From positions 52,702 through 116,701 of the forward strand of contig JAPOZO010000010.1 of NCBI GenBank assembly GCA_026706025.1: a DNA stretch of 64,000 nucleotides, written 5' to 3'. Positions 1 to 8,746 of this stretch are shown one piece after another. Origin of the DNA: Candidatus Poribacteria bacterium. Its GTDB lineage: Bacteria > Poribacteria > WGA-4E > WGA-3G. Numbering within the stretch: the stretch's first letter is position 1; every line of letters begins with the position of its first letter. The translations under genes and the position numbers were made by a program. A model generated the notes under the pieces. It saw nothing but the letters and a program-made list of their open reading frames with translations. It was not told where the DNA came from and ran no database searches.

Positions 1-382
1 GTTGACCTTTCTGTTTAGGCAAGACGTGACGGAGTTCGATTTGAGAACCATCAAATCTAATCCCCCGATGATTTTTGGCTTTCTTAAACCGTGGGCGACC
101 CCGACCAAGCGTTTTTATTTCTCGGTAAGAACGTGCCAAGTCTCTAATAACTTGTTGAAGGCTCCACGCATAAGGAATATTCCAATGCTTATACTGCTCG
201 AGTTTCTTCAACTTCGTCAAATGGGCACTCATCTGTTTATACGAAAGCCCTTCCCCATACATTCGGTAATAGCGTCGAGACAAGGCGATGAAATGATTAC
301 GCACAATGCCACAAATATCCATTTGTTGATGGAGTAATGCGAGGATAGGATCAAAAAAAGGTTTATATTTTGTGTTTCTCAT
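1..382 (-). CDS. tnpB: TnpB-like IS200/IS605 OrfB, N-terminal part (runs off the window)
   Basis: Reading the minus strand from an ATG at 382-380 gives 127 open codons that run off the left edge, so the C-terminal RuvC-like nuclease half is outside the window. The visible part has the usual N-terminal layout of the IS200/IS605 accessory protein: a helical segment with RRYYRMYGEGLSYKQM, then KTLGRGRPRFKKAKNH and GIRFDGSQIELRHV, which match the beta-rich wedge of TnpB. Family knowledge: TnpB is an RNA-guided nuclease ancestral to Cas12, and its guide RNA comes from the 3' end of the element, here beyond position 1. No TnpA is present on the visible side. An inactive copy cannot be excluded because the catalytic residues are not visible. 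Confidence 0.85.
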   Translation of the reverse strand, partial: MRNTKYKPFFDPILALLHQQMDICGIVRNHFIALSRRYYRMYGEGLSYKQMSAHLTKLKKLEQYKHWNIPYAWSLQQVIRDLARSYREIKTLGRGRPRFKKAKNHRGIRFDGSQIELRHVLPKQKGQ

Positions 383-424
383 GGGATCTCAAGTCTGAAG
401 TCTTTAACCCCTGAACAGTGGGCA

Positions 425-465
425 GGCAGACACGCCACTAAGCAGCGACGCTGTTCATGTCTGCC
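425..465. repeat. nested hairpin upstream of tnpB, possible element left end
   Basis: Bases 425-432 (GGCAGACA) pair perfectly with 458-465 (TGTCTGCC). Inside the loop CAGCG-A-CGCTG forms a second small hairpin. It lies about 45 bp upstream of the tnpB start. IS200/IS605 elements carry subterminal hairpins at their left end, so this may mark that end. The exact element boundary is not visible. Confidence 0.4.
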
Positions 466-636
466 AACTTGATATTTATGTTATACTATATTTTTAGGCG
501 ATTGTCAAGTTTTTTCTTCACATAACCGCTTAACCGCTACGACATCCCAAACCTGAAGGATTGGGTTTTGTAGCGGAAGATTAGATAAAATACTTAAAGT
601 TAGAAATAGGACTTACACAGTGCGTCTGCGGTGGGA

Positions 637-1218
637 TCAGGGCGTATCTGTAAATTTGACGCGTCTATAGATGTGCCCCAAAGGCAGTTCGCAGCGAATT
701 GAATCCAGGCGCAGGATGTCCGCAAGCTCCTGAAATTCTATCACTCTCCACTGCATTTCTAAGCGAAAATGGCGTTCAACGTTTACCCTATCTTGCGAAA
801 CAAGGATGTATTCTTGCAAGGACGCGATCTGCTTATAAGACTCGAATTTCTCGCCCTTGTCATAAGTTGCTGTTGACCGGGAAAGCACCTCTACGACAAC
901 AGTTGGGTTGAGGAGCGTATCGAACACATCATCTTCAAAACGGGGTTCATCACAGACGACAGCGACATCTGGATAAAAGTAAGATGTTAACGGATTTGCC
1001 TTCACACGCATCTCGCCGGTAAAGGTGATGCACTCCCGTTCCACCAATTGGTTATAAAGTCCATTAAATATATTGCCTGTGATGAGATTATGCGCGAGAC
1101 TTGCTCCGGACATCGCGAGTATCTGTCCGGCGAGATATTCATTTTTGAAGGGTGCTTTGCGTTCCCAATCCAGATATTCCTCAGGTGTCAAATGGGTTTG
1201 CACAGCAATAGCCGTCAT
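637..1218 (-). CDS. Uma2-family (DUF820) restriction-endonuclease-like protein
   Basis: The 193-residue product opens with LTPEEYLDWERKAPFKNEYL. It has the family's core PD-(D/E)XK arrangement: an N-terminal E in the NEYLAGQI segment, FYPDVAVVCDEP (catalytic-type Asp) and NPTVVVEVLSRSTATYDKGEK (E-x-hydrophobic-S, then Lys), followed by LQEYILVSQD. Length is normal for Uma2 proteins. The start is supported by AAGGAG about 7 nt upstream of ATG 1218. These genes are found in large numbers in cyanobacteria and other repeat-rich genomes. Their biological role is unsettled, and nuclease activity here is inferred from fold only. It sits alone between tnpB and a toxin-antitoxin pair. Confidence 0.85.
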   Translation of the reverse strand: MTAIAVQTHLTPEEYLDWERKAPFKNEYLAGQILAMSGASLAHNLITGNIFNGLYNQLVERECITFTGEMRVKANPLTSYFYPDVAVVCDEPRFEDDVFDTLLNPTVVVEVLSRSTATYDKGEKFESYKQIASLQEYILVSQDRVNVERHFRLEMQWRVIEFQELADILRLDSIRCELPLGHIYRRVKFTDTP

Positions 1219-1469
1219 GGTATTCTCCTTAACGGACGGAAAATCTGTGTCCTTGTGGTTTTAGTTGCTTGTTACATAGCATACACGAAATCTGTTCTGA
1301 AGTCAACGTAGAAAACTGAGAACGAAGCAACTCAGGAAACTGTGCCCGTCCTGTTTATTTTCTAAATCCAGATGCAACTGCTTAACTTTTTTGAAAGTCA
1401 AAACTTACAATTTGGTAGTCTTGAACTACAATTCTTTTACAACAATTAGTTGAAGAATAAAATTAGTAA

Positions 1470-1739
1470 TCAAATTCGTCTAAGCAGCTTTTCATATTCT
1501 CTATGCGGACCAATCCAAAACCAAATTATATCGTTTTCATCTATTTCACCTACAGCTCGATAGTCAACATTTATGCGAACCGAATAAATTGGGCGCGTAT
1601 TATGGACTTTTTTGAACTGTAAGCTCGGATGATTAGGATTTAGATTAAAAAGTGTATAAGTTTCCCGCGCGCTCTGCCGAATCTGACGAGGCAAGGTTGC
1701 AAGCATATCCCGGAAACTACTTGTTGTTTTTGAATTCAA
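1470..1739 (-). CDS. RelE/ParE-type toxin
   Basis: The 89-residue basic protein ends in a typical RelE/ParE strand pattern: TRPIYSVRINVDYRAVGEI, then DIIWFWIGPHREYEKLLRRI. The IGPHREYEKLL ending is the form seen in a common RelE-like subgroup. Members cleave ribosome-bound mRNA (RelE) or poison gyrase (ParE), and sequence alone does not decide which. Its ATG overlaps the stop of the upstream small gene by 4 nt (ATGA, 1736-1739), so the two are co-translated as usual for toxin-antitoxin operons. Confidence 0.8.
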   Translation of the reverse strand: MNSKTTSSFRDMLATLPRQIRQSARETYTLFNLNPNHPSLQFKKVHNTRPIYSVRINVDYRAVGEIDENDIIWFWIGPHREYEKLLRRI

Positions 1740-1954
1740 ATTTGCTCCGGATCTAATTCTTGTGTTTTGCCTTTTTGATGCTCATCAAGGGCTTTTTGTC
1801 CCAACGTAGCCAAAATATCTTGTGAATTGGCAAAAAGTTTGGACCAGCGTTTTTCCGATGCCAATTCAGCAAGCAACCACTCTGCAAGAATATTTTGTTC
1901 CTCCGAGGGGAGTTTAGATGCTTCTGTGAATGCATGTTCAAGTTTCGTAGTCAT
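1736..1954 (-). CDS. probable antitoxin of the RelE/ParE-type pair
   Basis: A 72-residue acidic, helical protein (MTTKLEHAFTEASKLPSEEQ) overlaps the downstream toxin by 4 nt. An upstream in-frame start at 2008 exists, but ATG 1954 has GGAG 6-7 nt before it and matches the beginning of similar small antitoxins with an LPSEEQ...LAEWLLAEL helix. No clear DNA-binding motif can be seen, so the call as antitoxin rests on position and size. Antitoxins of this kind normally bind the toxin and repress the operon. Confidence 0.7.
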   Translation of the reverse strand: MTTKLEHAFTEASKLPSEEQNILAEWLLAELASEKRWSKLFANSQDILATLGQKALDEHQKGKTQELDPEQI

Positions 1955-2011
1955 AAATATCTCCATCTTGATTTTTCTTGATACAATTACATAGATTGAG
2001 TCAGACAACCC

Positions 2012-3550
2012 CTATCTGTTTTGTCGATGACTTGTATCCCTTGGATTGAAGGCATCTTCTCCATACATCCCATCTCCAATTTTTGCCTTTTGGCCTCTAC
2101 CGGTAACTGCACATCTTGTGCCATCCAGTCGTGGGTCTACGTACCGTTCAAACCACGCACCCATCTGTCGCCGCAGATCGCTTATCAATGGGTTCTGCGA
2201 TTTGTCGTCTATCAGATTTTTTCGTTCTCTTGGGTCTTTCGCTAAGTCGTACAACTCATGGGGTCCGTAAGGATAGCGGTGAACATATTTCCACTCTTGT
2301 GTTCGGATCATACGGACAGGCCCGTATTCATCAAATACAACGATCTCATCTTGCGCATCGTTTGTTTTTCTGGTAAGTGCTGGTACAAAACTTCTGCCAG
2401 GGGACATATCGTCATTCGGATCCGGTAAACCGAGATAATCGAGAAGTGTCGGCATGAAATCGTATTGACTCACCATTGCTTCGCTGACGCTTCCCTCAGG
2501 TATCTTACCGGGATGGCTCATGATAAAAGGCACTTTAACCGAATTCTCATACATATTCAGTGGGAATGTCCCGTTGCCTTTGTGCCAAAATCCGTGATGT
2601 CCACACGAATATCCATTATCGCTACTGAAAACGATGAGCGTATTTTCGCGGATACCTAATTCAGAAAGTCGTTCTAAAATCCTGCCAACGTTTAAATCGA
2701 GTGCTGTTATCGCTGCGAAATAACCTTTCAACGACTCGCGATTTCCCATGTGAGGGAGGGTGCCTCGGCCCGCCCACGGGTGCAATGCTTCCTGCGGACA
2801 CGTCTTGAACGGGCAATCATCATAAGAATCCACAATGTCTTTCGGATGCCCATTAAACGGGGTATGCGGGGCGTTATAGTGGACACTCAGGTAGAACGGG
2901 GCTTCACTATTCGCAGAAATGAAGTCCAACGCATCATCGGTAATTACGTCAGTAAGATAGCCAGGTTGCGCTTCTACCTTCCCATTTCGGATCATATCTG
3001 CGTTGTTGTACTTGCTGCCCCCCCTGGGCATAGCGAACCAATGGCTAAACCCGTGTTGTGGCGAGAGGCTATCGCCGAGGTGCCATTTACCACTGAGTCC
3101 AACAGTGTAGCCATTGTCAGCGAGTACGTCGGTATAGCAGGTAAGTCCTTCAAGATAACGTATCGGATTTGGTGGTATGTTTCCGACAGGGACAAAATCA
3201 TGAACGCCATGTGCAGAAGGGATGCGTCCAGTCATCAGGCTCGCACGTGCCGGTGAACATACCGGAGTAGTGCAGAAAAAATTGGGAAAACGTGTCCCCT
3301 CTGAAGCAAGCTGGTCAATAAAAGGTGTGCGGACTTCATCATTACCACAACAGCCAGCAGCCCAGGGGCCTTGGTCATCCGTGAGAATAAAAATGACATT
3401 TGGTTGGTTTTGCATTTGATTCTCTCCTGTTTTCTCTGCACCGATAAGGACCGCTGGTGTAACTGCCGCAGCAACAGTACCAGTGCCTATGTGCTTAAAA
3501 AAACGCCGCCGCGAAATATTCGGGCTCCCGTTTTTCGCCTGAGCTGACAT
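2012..3550 (-). CDS. exported sulfatase (type I, formylglycine), Tat signal
   Basis: The protein hydrolyses sulfate esters by family assignment. The activation site VCSPARASLMTGR (C-x-P-x-R, Cys becoming formylglycine) is present, as are the metal-binding start NVIFILTDDQGPWAAG, SGKWHLGD and VFSSDNGYSCGHHG. The N-terminus carries a twin-arginine signal (ISRRRFFKHIG, then an Ala/Val-rich segment), so it should fold before export. An ATG at 3562 is in frame, but GGAGG lies just after it and 5 nt before ATG 3550, so 3550 is chosen. It is followed by a close paralogue without a signal at 3635-5041. Substrate is unknown; sulfated marine polysaccharides are a reasonable guess. Confidence 0.92.
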   Translation of the reverse strand: MSAQAKNGSPNISRRRFFKHIGTGTVAAAVTPAVLIGAEKTGENQMQNQPNVIFILTDDQGPWAAGCCGNDEVRTPFIDQLASEGTRFPNFFCTTPVCSPARASLMTGRIPSAHGVHDFVPVGNIPPNPIRYLEGLTCYTDVLADNGYTVGLSGKWHLGDSLSPQHGFSHWFAMPRGGSKYNNADMIRNGKVEAQPGYLTDVITDDALDFISANSEAPFYLSVHYNAPHTPFNGHPKDIVDSYDDCPFKTCPQEALHPWAGRGTLPHMGNRESLKGYFAAITALDLNVGRILERLSELGIRENTLIVFSSDNGYSCGHHGFWHKGNGTFPLNMYENSVKVPFIMSHPGKIPEGSVSEAMVSQYDFMPTLLDYLGLPDPNDDMSPGRSFVPALTRKTNDAQDEIVVFDEYGPVRMIRTQEWKYVHRYPYGPHELYDLAKDPRERKNLIDDKSQNPLISDLRRQMGAWFERYVDPRLDGTRCAVTGRGQKAKIGDGMYGEDAFNPRDTSHRQNR

Positions 3551-3634
3551 GCATGCCTCCATTTGATATTACTCAATCGACGCTAAATGCGCGTATAGCA
3601 TTCAGCATATCTGATTCAGATGAAGATATGTTGT

Positions 3635-5041
3635 CTACACATTTCGTCGAGGAGGGGCATATCTGGGATGGAAGGAATTTTCACCGTAATTTCCTTCTCC
3701 GATTTTTGCTGCTTGCCCACCACCCGTAACCGAGCATCGCGCCCCATCTAATTCCGGCAGGACGTATCTTTCAAACCATGCCCCCATCTGTTGACGCATA
3801 TCACCGATACGAGCATTCTGAGATTTGTCATCTATCAGATTTTTCCGTTCACCCGGATCATTCACCAAATCGTATAATTCATGCGGACCGTAAGGATACC
3901 TATGGACATATTTCCACTCTTGCGTCCGAATCATGCGGACAGGCCCGTACTCATCGTAAATAACAATCTCATCTTTCGCATCATTCGTCTCTCCAGAAAG
4001 CGCAGGAACAAAACTTCTGCCAGGCGACATATCATCATTCGGATCGGGTAAACCGAGATAGTCAAGGAGTGTTGGCATGAAATCGTACTGGCTTACCATC
4101 GCTTCACTGACGCGTCCTTCTGGAATGCTACCCGGATGACTAACGATGAACGGAACCTTAACGGAGTTTTCATACATGTTCAGTGGGAATGTACCGTTGC
4201 CTTTATGCCAAAATCCGTGATGTCCACACGAGTAACCGTTATCACTACTGAAGACAACGAGTGTATTTTCACGGATACCTAACGTTGCAAGCCGATCCAG
4301 AATCCGTCCGACATTTAAATCGAGTGCCGTTATCGCTGCGAAATAGCCCTTCAACGATTCGCGATTGCCCATGTGTGCCGCTGCACCCTGCACCGCCCAC
4401 GGATGCAATGCCTCTTGTGGACACGTCTTGAATGGACAATCGTCGTAAGAGTCAACGAGGTCTTGGGGATGACCTGTAAACGGTGTATGCGGCGCGTTAT
4501 AGTTAACGCTGAGATAGAACGGTCCCGCTTTGTTCGCTGAGATGAAATCCAATGCATCATCGGTAATCACGTCGGTGAGGTAACCGGGTTGCATTTCTAC
4601 CTGCCCGTCTCGAATCATATCCGCATCGTTGTACTTGCTTCCCCCGGTGAGTAGCGCGAACCAGTGACTGAACCCGTGTTGCGGTGTCAAGCTATCACCA
4701 AGGTGCCACTTACCACTCAATCCGACCGTGTAGTCATTCTCCGCAAGAACATCCGTATAACAGGTCAAGCCTTCAAGGTATTGAGCGGGATCTGGCGGCA
4801 TGTTTCCGTCGCGGATCCAGTCGTGTACACCGTGTGCTGACGGGATACGTCCGGTCATCAGACTCGCACGTGCAGGCGAGCAGACAGGACTTGTGCAGAA
4901 AAAATTCGGGAAGCGGGTGCCTTCTGAAGCCATCTGGTCGAGATAAGGTGTCCGTACCTCATCATTACCGCAGCAGCCTGCAGCCCAAGGTCCCTGATCG
5001 TCCGTCAAAATAAAAATAACATTAGGTTTTTGTTGTTCCAT
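3635..5041 (-). CDS. sulfatase paralogue without export signal
   Basis: The 468-residue product is very similar along its whole length to the product of 2012-3550, including VCSPARASLMTGR, SGKWHLGD and the SSDNGYSCGHHG block. It starts directly at MEQQKPNVIFILTDDQG and has no signal peptide. GGAGG lies 7 nt before the ATG, so the short N-terminus is real rather than a mis-called start. This gives one predicted exported and one predicted cytoplasmic copy of the same enzyme. The two probably arose by tandem duplication. Differences are concentrated in loops such as VHDWIRDGNMPPD versus VHDFVPVGNIPPN. Confidence 0.92.
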   Translation of the reverse strand: MEQQKPNVIFILTDDQGPWAAGCCGNDEVRTPYLDQMASEGTRFPNFFCTSPVCSPARASLMTGRIPSAHGVHDWIRDGNMPPDPAQYLEGLTCYTDVLAENDYTVGLSGKWHLGDSLTPQHGFSHWFALLTGGSKYNDADMIRDGQVEMQPGYLTDVITDDALDFISANKAGPFYLSVNYNAPHTPFTGHPQDLVDSYDDCPFKTCPQEALHPWAVQGAAAHMGNRESLKGYFAAITALDLNVGRILDRLATLGIRENTLVVFSSDNGYSCGHHGFWHKGNGTFPLNMYENSVKVPFIVSHPGSIPEGRVSEAMVSQYDFMPTLLDYLGLPDPNDDMSPGRSFVPALSGETNDAKDEIVIYDEYGPVRMIRTQEWKYVHRYPYGPHELYDLVNDPGERKNLIDDKSQNARIGDMRQQMGAWFERYVLPELDGARCSVTGGGQAAKIGEGNYGENSFHPRYAPPRRNV

Positions 5042-5049
5042 ATTGAATC

Positions 5050-5205
5050 CTCCATAGAACAGTTATCGGTTGTCAGTTGTCGGTTGTCGGAAACCTCTGG
5101 TAAAGAGGTTTCTTGTGGCAGTAACAGGAGATGTTCCAGACACAATAGCCTCTTACCGAAAACCGAGTACCAAAAGATTTTTCGCAAAAAAATCGTACTG
5201 ACAAC
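5050..5205. repeat. intergenic TTATCGGTTGTCAG-type repeat region
   Basis: The stretch between the sulfatase start and the TOPRIM gene holds degenerate copies of a CAGTTATCGGTTGTC motif and a palindromic GATTTTTCGCAAAAAAATC segment. The same two pieces recur together at about 57690-57836. It looks like a dispersed intergenic repeat with no coding content. Confidence 0.6.
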
Positions 5206-5813
5206 TATACTTCGGTTCTGTCTTGCAATTCACCGAGAAGGCGAACGATGTCTCGATAGCATTTGTCAAACGAATCTACACGACGTGCTTGCTCAAGGTC
5301 GAAACTATCTGTGAGAGCAGGCTGGTCCCGCTTTTCATGATATTTTTTGCTATTCTCCATCCGGTTGCTCAACCACCCCTTCGCGTCTCGGATTGCCTCT
5401 GGATTTTCTGGAGAGTGAATATCATTTCTTAACCCTCTCCGCCCGCGGATGGATTCGGCTGCCGCAAGGAACCATGCCTCAAATTCACATTTTGCCAGCA
5501 CGACAGCAATCGGTAAATTGCCATGAGTTTGTAACGCTCGCTCAAGGAGCGCAGGCCCTAGTTCCGCTGGACAGTCATCATCACTGTCAAGGATAATAAA
5601 TATAGCTCCTTGCCCGCCAATTCTCCGAGCTGCTAATTCAACTTCTTGCTCAAGTTTATCTGGTTGAACAACTTGATTCCTATGAACACGGATAGGGCGC
5701 GGTGTGTTGATCGCCAATTCTGGATAAAGTTCGGCTGCGATGCGTCGAATCAGGAGCGGTACAGCTGCCACATCGCCCTCCCCCTCAACAATGCAACTGA
5801 CTTTGACTGTCAT
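5205..5813 (-). CDS. DUF4276-family TOPRIM-like protein
   Basis: The 202-residue protein begins VKVSCIVEGEGDVAAVPLL, where EGEGD fits the TOPRIM Glu motif. It continues with AIFIILDSDDDCPAEL, which fits the Asp-x-Asp motif, then VVLAKCEFEAWFLAAAESI. This is the DUF4276 pattern. TOPRIM domains bind divalent metal and cut or nick nucleic acid in OLD nucleases, RNase M5 and topoisomerases. The gene overlaps the upstream ATPase by 4 nt (5810-5813), so the pair is one translational unit. Known two-gene ATPase/TOPRIM pairs (PARIS, split OLD-like systems) act in phage defence, and a similar role is inferred here but not shown. Confidence 0.75.
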   Translation of the reverse strand: MTVKVSCIVEGEGDVAAVPLLIRRIAAELYPELAINTPRPIRVHRNQVVQPDKLEQEVELAARRIGGQGAIFIILDSDDDCPAELGPALLERALQTHGNLPIAVVLAKCEFEAWFLAAAESIRGRRGLRNDIHSPENPEAIRDAKGWLSNRMENSKKYHEKRDQPALTDSFDLEQARRVDSFDKCYRDIVRLLGELQDRTEV

Positions 5814-7069
5814 CTGCGTTTTTCCTTATTCTTTATTGAACTAGAACTCTTTTTTTCTAAATCGAATAAATGAAGTTGTTTTGCCTTTTCAGGGGAAATG
5901 ACAGATGCCTCATCAGGTTCCAATTGATCCTTACGTAGAAGTTCTCCTATTGTAAACAGTTTATCGCGCACGACAGACCTGCTAACTTCGTCAACAGGGG
6001 CAATTACCGTATTTCCATCATACGCTTCAACAGCGAGAATTGAATCCACATCCAAGTGCTTGTCTTCAAGGAGGTCCGGACTGTGACTGGTGATAACCAC
6101 TTGTGTCTTGTGGGCACCGTCCCGAAGAGCATCAAGCAAAACTCCTGCTGCTGCGGGATGAAGCGCGATCTCTGGTTCCTCAATTCCAACGAGAGGTACG
6201 CGTTTTTGGTCATTGTGATCTCCCTGAAACAGTGCTACCAGAATTCCCAATACGCGGAGCGTGCCATCAGACATGTTATTTGAATGGAACCGCCATGGGT
6301 ACTTGTCCCCCGCAATTTTCTGCCTGAATTCTAATGTTGCCATGGGCCCCCACGCTTTGACATCAACTGCATGTACACCGGGCACAACACTCTCTAAATA
6401 TTCCTCAATATCTGTTTTCACAGTGGGTGCAAGTCGGGTGAGCACGCTTGTAAGATTACCACCATCACGCATAAGCACGTCTCCAGGATCCGGGTTTTGG
6501 AGTTCCCGAATTTTATCGGGATTGAGGTTGTAAAATCCCATTTGAGAAAATGCATCATAGACAGCACGAAATTCGGGTAACCCGGAAGCATTTACCAAAT
6601 AGAGACGATCAGGCGCAGCTGCGGGAGCAACTTCTACACTTGTATCAGTTAAAACGCCTTCGTCAACGCGAAAGTATACTTCAGGTTTCAGAAGTTTCTC
6701 ATTCTGCAATTTACATTCTTCTGTCTGAACCCTATACTCATTGTGTCCTTCGCTTTTACCAGCACCGATTCGAAAGGCATAGTATCCGGTAAAACCTTCG
6801 GGCAAAATAAACTCCAAGCGGATGCTAAAGTGGTGCGGGTGCCCACGTGAACGGCGGCGGACATCGTTGATACCTCCGCGATCGCGTAACGCATGACCCA
6901 GCGATGTATTCAACGCATCGGCAACGAATCGCAGTGCATCAAGAAAATTGCTCTTGCCCGAACCGTTACGACCTACAAGGAACGTCAGGGGTTGCAACTG
7001 CACATCACACGCAGCGATGCTCTTATAGTTTTTCAGAACAACTCTTGTAATAAACGTTGAATCTTTCAT
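5810..7069 (-). CDS. AAA_21-type SMC-like ATPase, partner of the TOPRIM protein
   Basis: The roughly 420-residue ATPase has Walker A VGRNGSGKSNF near residue 37. It has an ABC-like signature region (NNMSDGTLRVLGIL), Walker B VGIEEPEIALHP with the paired acidic residues, and the switch ITSHSPDLLE. This is the OLD/RecF-like class in which head domains are joined by a short insert. A TTG at 7081 is also in frame, but ATG 7069 is the better start; neither has a strong ribosome site. It follows the PhyH gene by 18 nt and overlaps the DUF4276 gene. The C-terminal tail is rich in Lys and Ser and has no recognised nuclease, so nuclease function would reside in the partner. Confidence 0.85.
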   Translation of the reverse strand: MKDSTFITRVVLKNYKSIAACDVQLQPLTFLVGRNGSGKSNFLDALRFVADALNTSLGHALRDRGGINDVRRRSRGHPHHFSIRLEFILPEGFTGYYAFRIGAGKSEGHNEYRVQTEECKLQNEKLLKPEVYFRVDEGVLTDTSVEVAPAAAPDRLYLVNASGLPEFRAVYDAFSQMGFYNLNPDKIRELQNPDPGDVLMRDGGNLTSVLTRLAPTVKTDIEEYLESVVPGVHAVDVKAWGPMATLEFRQKIAGDKYPWRFHSNNMSDGTLRVLGILVALFQGDHNDQKRVPLVGIEEPEIALHPAAAGVLLDALRDGAHKTQVVITSHSPDLLEDKHLDVDSILAVEAYDGNTVIAPVDEVSRSVVRDKLFTIGELLRKDQLEPDEASVISPEKAKQLHLFDLEKKSSSSIKNKEKRR

Positions 7070-7087
7070 TTTTCTATTCAAACCTTG

Positions 7088-7939
7088 TTACGCTACTGGA
7101 AATCCATCACCGACAAGCGGCTCGCCATCCGCAACCTCAATTGCCGGAACAAGGACGTGCCCCGGAGATTGTGTGTTGTTATAGCAGACATCCTGCGCCA
7201 TGAAAATCATGACAAATGCTCTACGTTGATGATCCGTAACGTTTGGCGGTGTTCCGTGCCAGTTGAGGCAGTGATGAAACATACACTCGCCTGCTTTCAG
7301 CTCCACTGGGATACCGTGACTGATGTCCAAGTCCCGTCTCTCTGTCCACGGGTTCGGAGGCGGTTCGCTTCCTTCTTCGCTTGCTTTTGCGGATGCCGCG
7401 TTGAATGCTGCTCTGGCTGCAACCGAGAACCGTTCATCTTTATGGCTTTTCGGCATAACATGCATACAACCACTATCAACTGTCGCATCGTCCAAAGCCA
7501 GCCAGCAGCTCACGATGTTCGGTGGGCTGAGGGGCCAAAAGAAGAAGTCATGATGGAATCCGAAGTGTCCATTATCGTGTGGCGGCTTGGAGATGATTTG
7601 ATCGTGCCAGAGTCGGACTTCGGGGGTATTCAGAAGTGCGCGCGCTGTCCCCGCAATGAGTGGGTTGTGGATAGCTGCCTCGTAACTCGGTTCACGTTTC
7701 CACATATTGATATACTGATGTATCGCACGCGGGTGACCACTACCGCGATTGAGTTTATCTTCACGCCGGTCGTGTCCGTACTTGAACTCTGGCGAAGAAT
7801 CATCGCCTTCGTTGAGTTCCAGTTCAATAACGGCATCTAATCCCGCACGCATGGTTTCCACGCCATCGTTATCTAAAACTCTGCCAAACTTAACATACCC
7901 GTTTTCCTGAAAAAAGTCGATTTGTTCTTGAGTTACCAT
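7088..7939 (-). CDS. phytanoyl-CoA dioxygenase (PhyH) family protein
   Basis: This is a 283-residue Fe(II)/2-oxoglutarate oxygenase by family. GFHHDFFFWPL provides the His-x-Asp pair, HCLNWHGTPPNVTDHQRRAF supplies the distal His and the 2-oxoglutarate-binding Arg, and DSGCMHVMPKSHKD is the usual turn between them. GGAG lies 7 nt upstream of ATG 7939. PhyH-family enzymes hydroxylate very diverse small molecules, so the substrate cannot be named. It sits directly downstream of an SDR on the same strand with a spacing of 48 nt, which suggests a shared oxidation pathway. A second, distant PhyH gene lies at 18916. Confidence 0.9.
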   Translation of the reverse strand: MVTQEQIDFFQENGYVKFGRVLDNDGVETMRAGLDAVIELELNEGDDSSPEFKYGHDRREDKLNRGSGHPRAIHQYINMWKREPSYEAAIHNPLIAGTARALLNTPEVRLWHDQIISKPPHDNGHFGFHHDFFFWPLSPPNIVSCWLALDDATVDSGCMHVMPKSHKDERFSVAARAAFNAASAKASEEGSEPPPNPWTERRDLDISHGIPVELKAGECMFHHCLNWHGTPPNVTDHQRRAFVMIFMAQDVCYNNTQSPGHVLVPAIEVADGEPLVGDGFPVA

Positions 7940-7987
7940 TATACTTCTCCGTATGTTAATTTCTCGGATACTTCCTTCTGTATGTTG

Positions 7988-8746
7988 TCAAATTGGAAAC
8001 TGATGGTTGCCTGCAGTTAGCCCGCCGTCGATGACAAAGACAGCACCTGTCGCGAAACTGGCTTCATCAGAAGCGAGGAAGAGTGCAGCGTTCGCGATGT
8101 CAACGGGTTGTCCGATCCGTCCTAACGGATACCACGGCGTGATTTCGTCTAAGATTTGAGGGTTACGTTCAAGCATCGGTTCCCAGACTTCGGTCTGAAT
8201 CGTTCCCGGACAGATGCAGTTGATACGGATGTTATCCTTGCCGTGTGCAACTGCCATTGAGCGGGTCAATGCGATAACACCACCCTTCGCAGCAGAATAG
8301 GCGTGAATAGCCTGCAACCCTATGAGTCCGTTGACAGAAGCAACATTAACAATGCTTCCACCTCCGTTCTGCTGCATCAGGGGAATGACAGTATCTGAAC
8401 AGTGGCTGGTACCTCGGAGCGCGACCGCTAAGTTCGCTTCCCAATTGTTGTTTAGCACGTCGGCTGTCGAGCAGATAGCGTTGTTCACCAAAATGTCAAC
8501 CGTGCCGTAGGCATCAGTAGCCTCAGCAATAAGCCGCTCAGCATCGGCAATATTGGAGACATCAGCGTTAACAAACATCGCCTCGCCGCCTGCATCAGTG
8601 ATCGCAGCGACAGTTTCAGCACCGTTGGCATCATTCACATCATCAACGACGACTTTCGCTCCCTCTTCAGCAAACCGAAGAGCCACCGCTTTGCCGATAC
8701 CGCGTCCTGCTCCTGTAACAATAGCAATTTTGTCATTCAATCGCAT
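7988..8746 (-). CDS. short-chain dehydrogenase/reductase (SDR)
   Basis: The 252-residue enzyme shows the classical SDR pattern: VTGAGRGIGKAVALRFAEEG (cofactor loop), VDILVNNA, VNVASVNG (Ser), AYSAAKGGVIALTRS (Tyr-x-x-x-Lys), INCICPGTIQTE, and the C-terminal GAVFVIDGGLTAG. The acidic VVVDDV after strand 2 favours NAD(H). ATG 8746 has AGGA 6 nt upstream and gives a normal SDR length. The reading frame continues upstream to 8851, and that extra part is described separately. Substrate is unknown. The neighbouring PhyH gene on the same strand may act in the same pathway. Confidence 0.9.
   Translation of the reverse strand: MRLNDKIAIVTGAGRGIGKAVALRFAEEGAKVVVDDVNDANGAETVAAITDAGGEAMFVNADVSNIADAERLIAEATDAYGTVDILVNNAICSTADVLNNNWEANLAVALRGTSHCSDTVIPLMQQNGGGSIVNVASVNGLIGLQAIHAYSAAKGGVIALTRSMAVAHGKDNIRINCICPGTIQTEVWEPMLERNPQILDEITPWYPLGRIGQPVDIANAALFLASDEASFATGAVFVIDGGLTAGNHQFPI

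Noticed and set aside
2..337. 111-codon frame on the plus strand
   Set aside because: It is the complement of the TnpB reading frame, which has clear family features. The plus-strand frame has none.
7085..7840. 251-codon frame on the plus strand
   Set aside because: It is the shadow of the PhyH gene at 7088-7939, with no ribosome site or family features.
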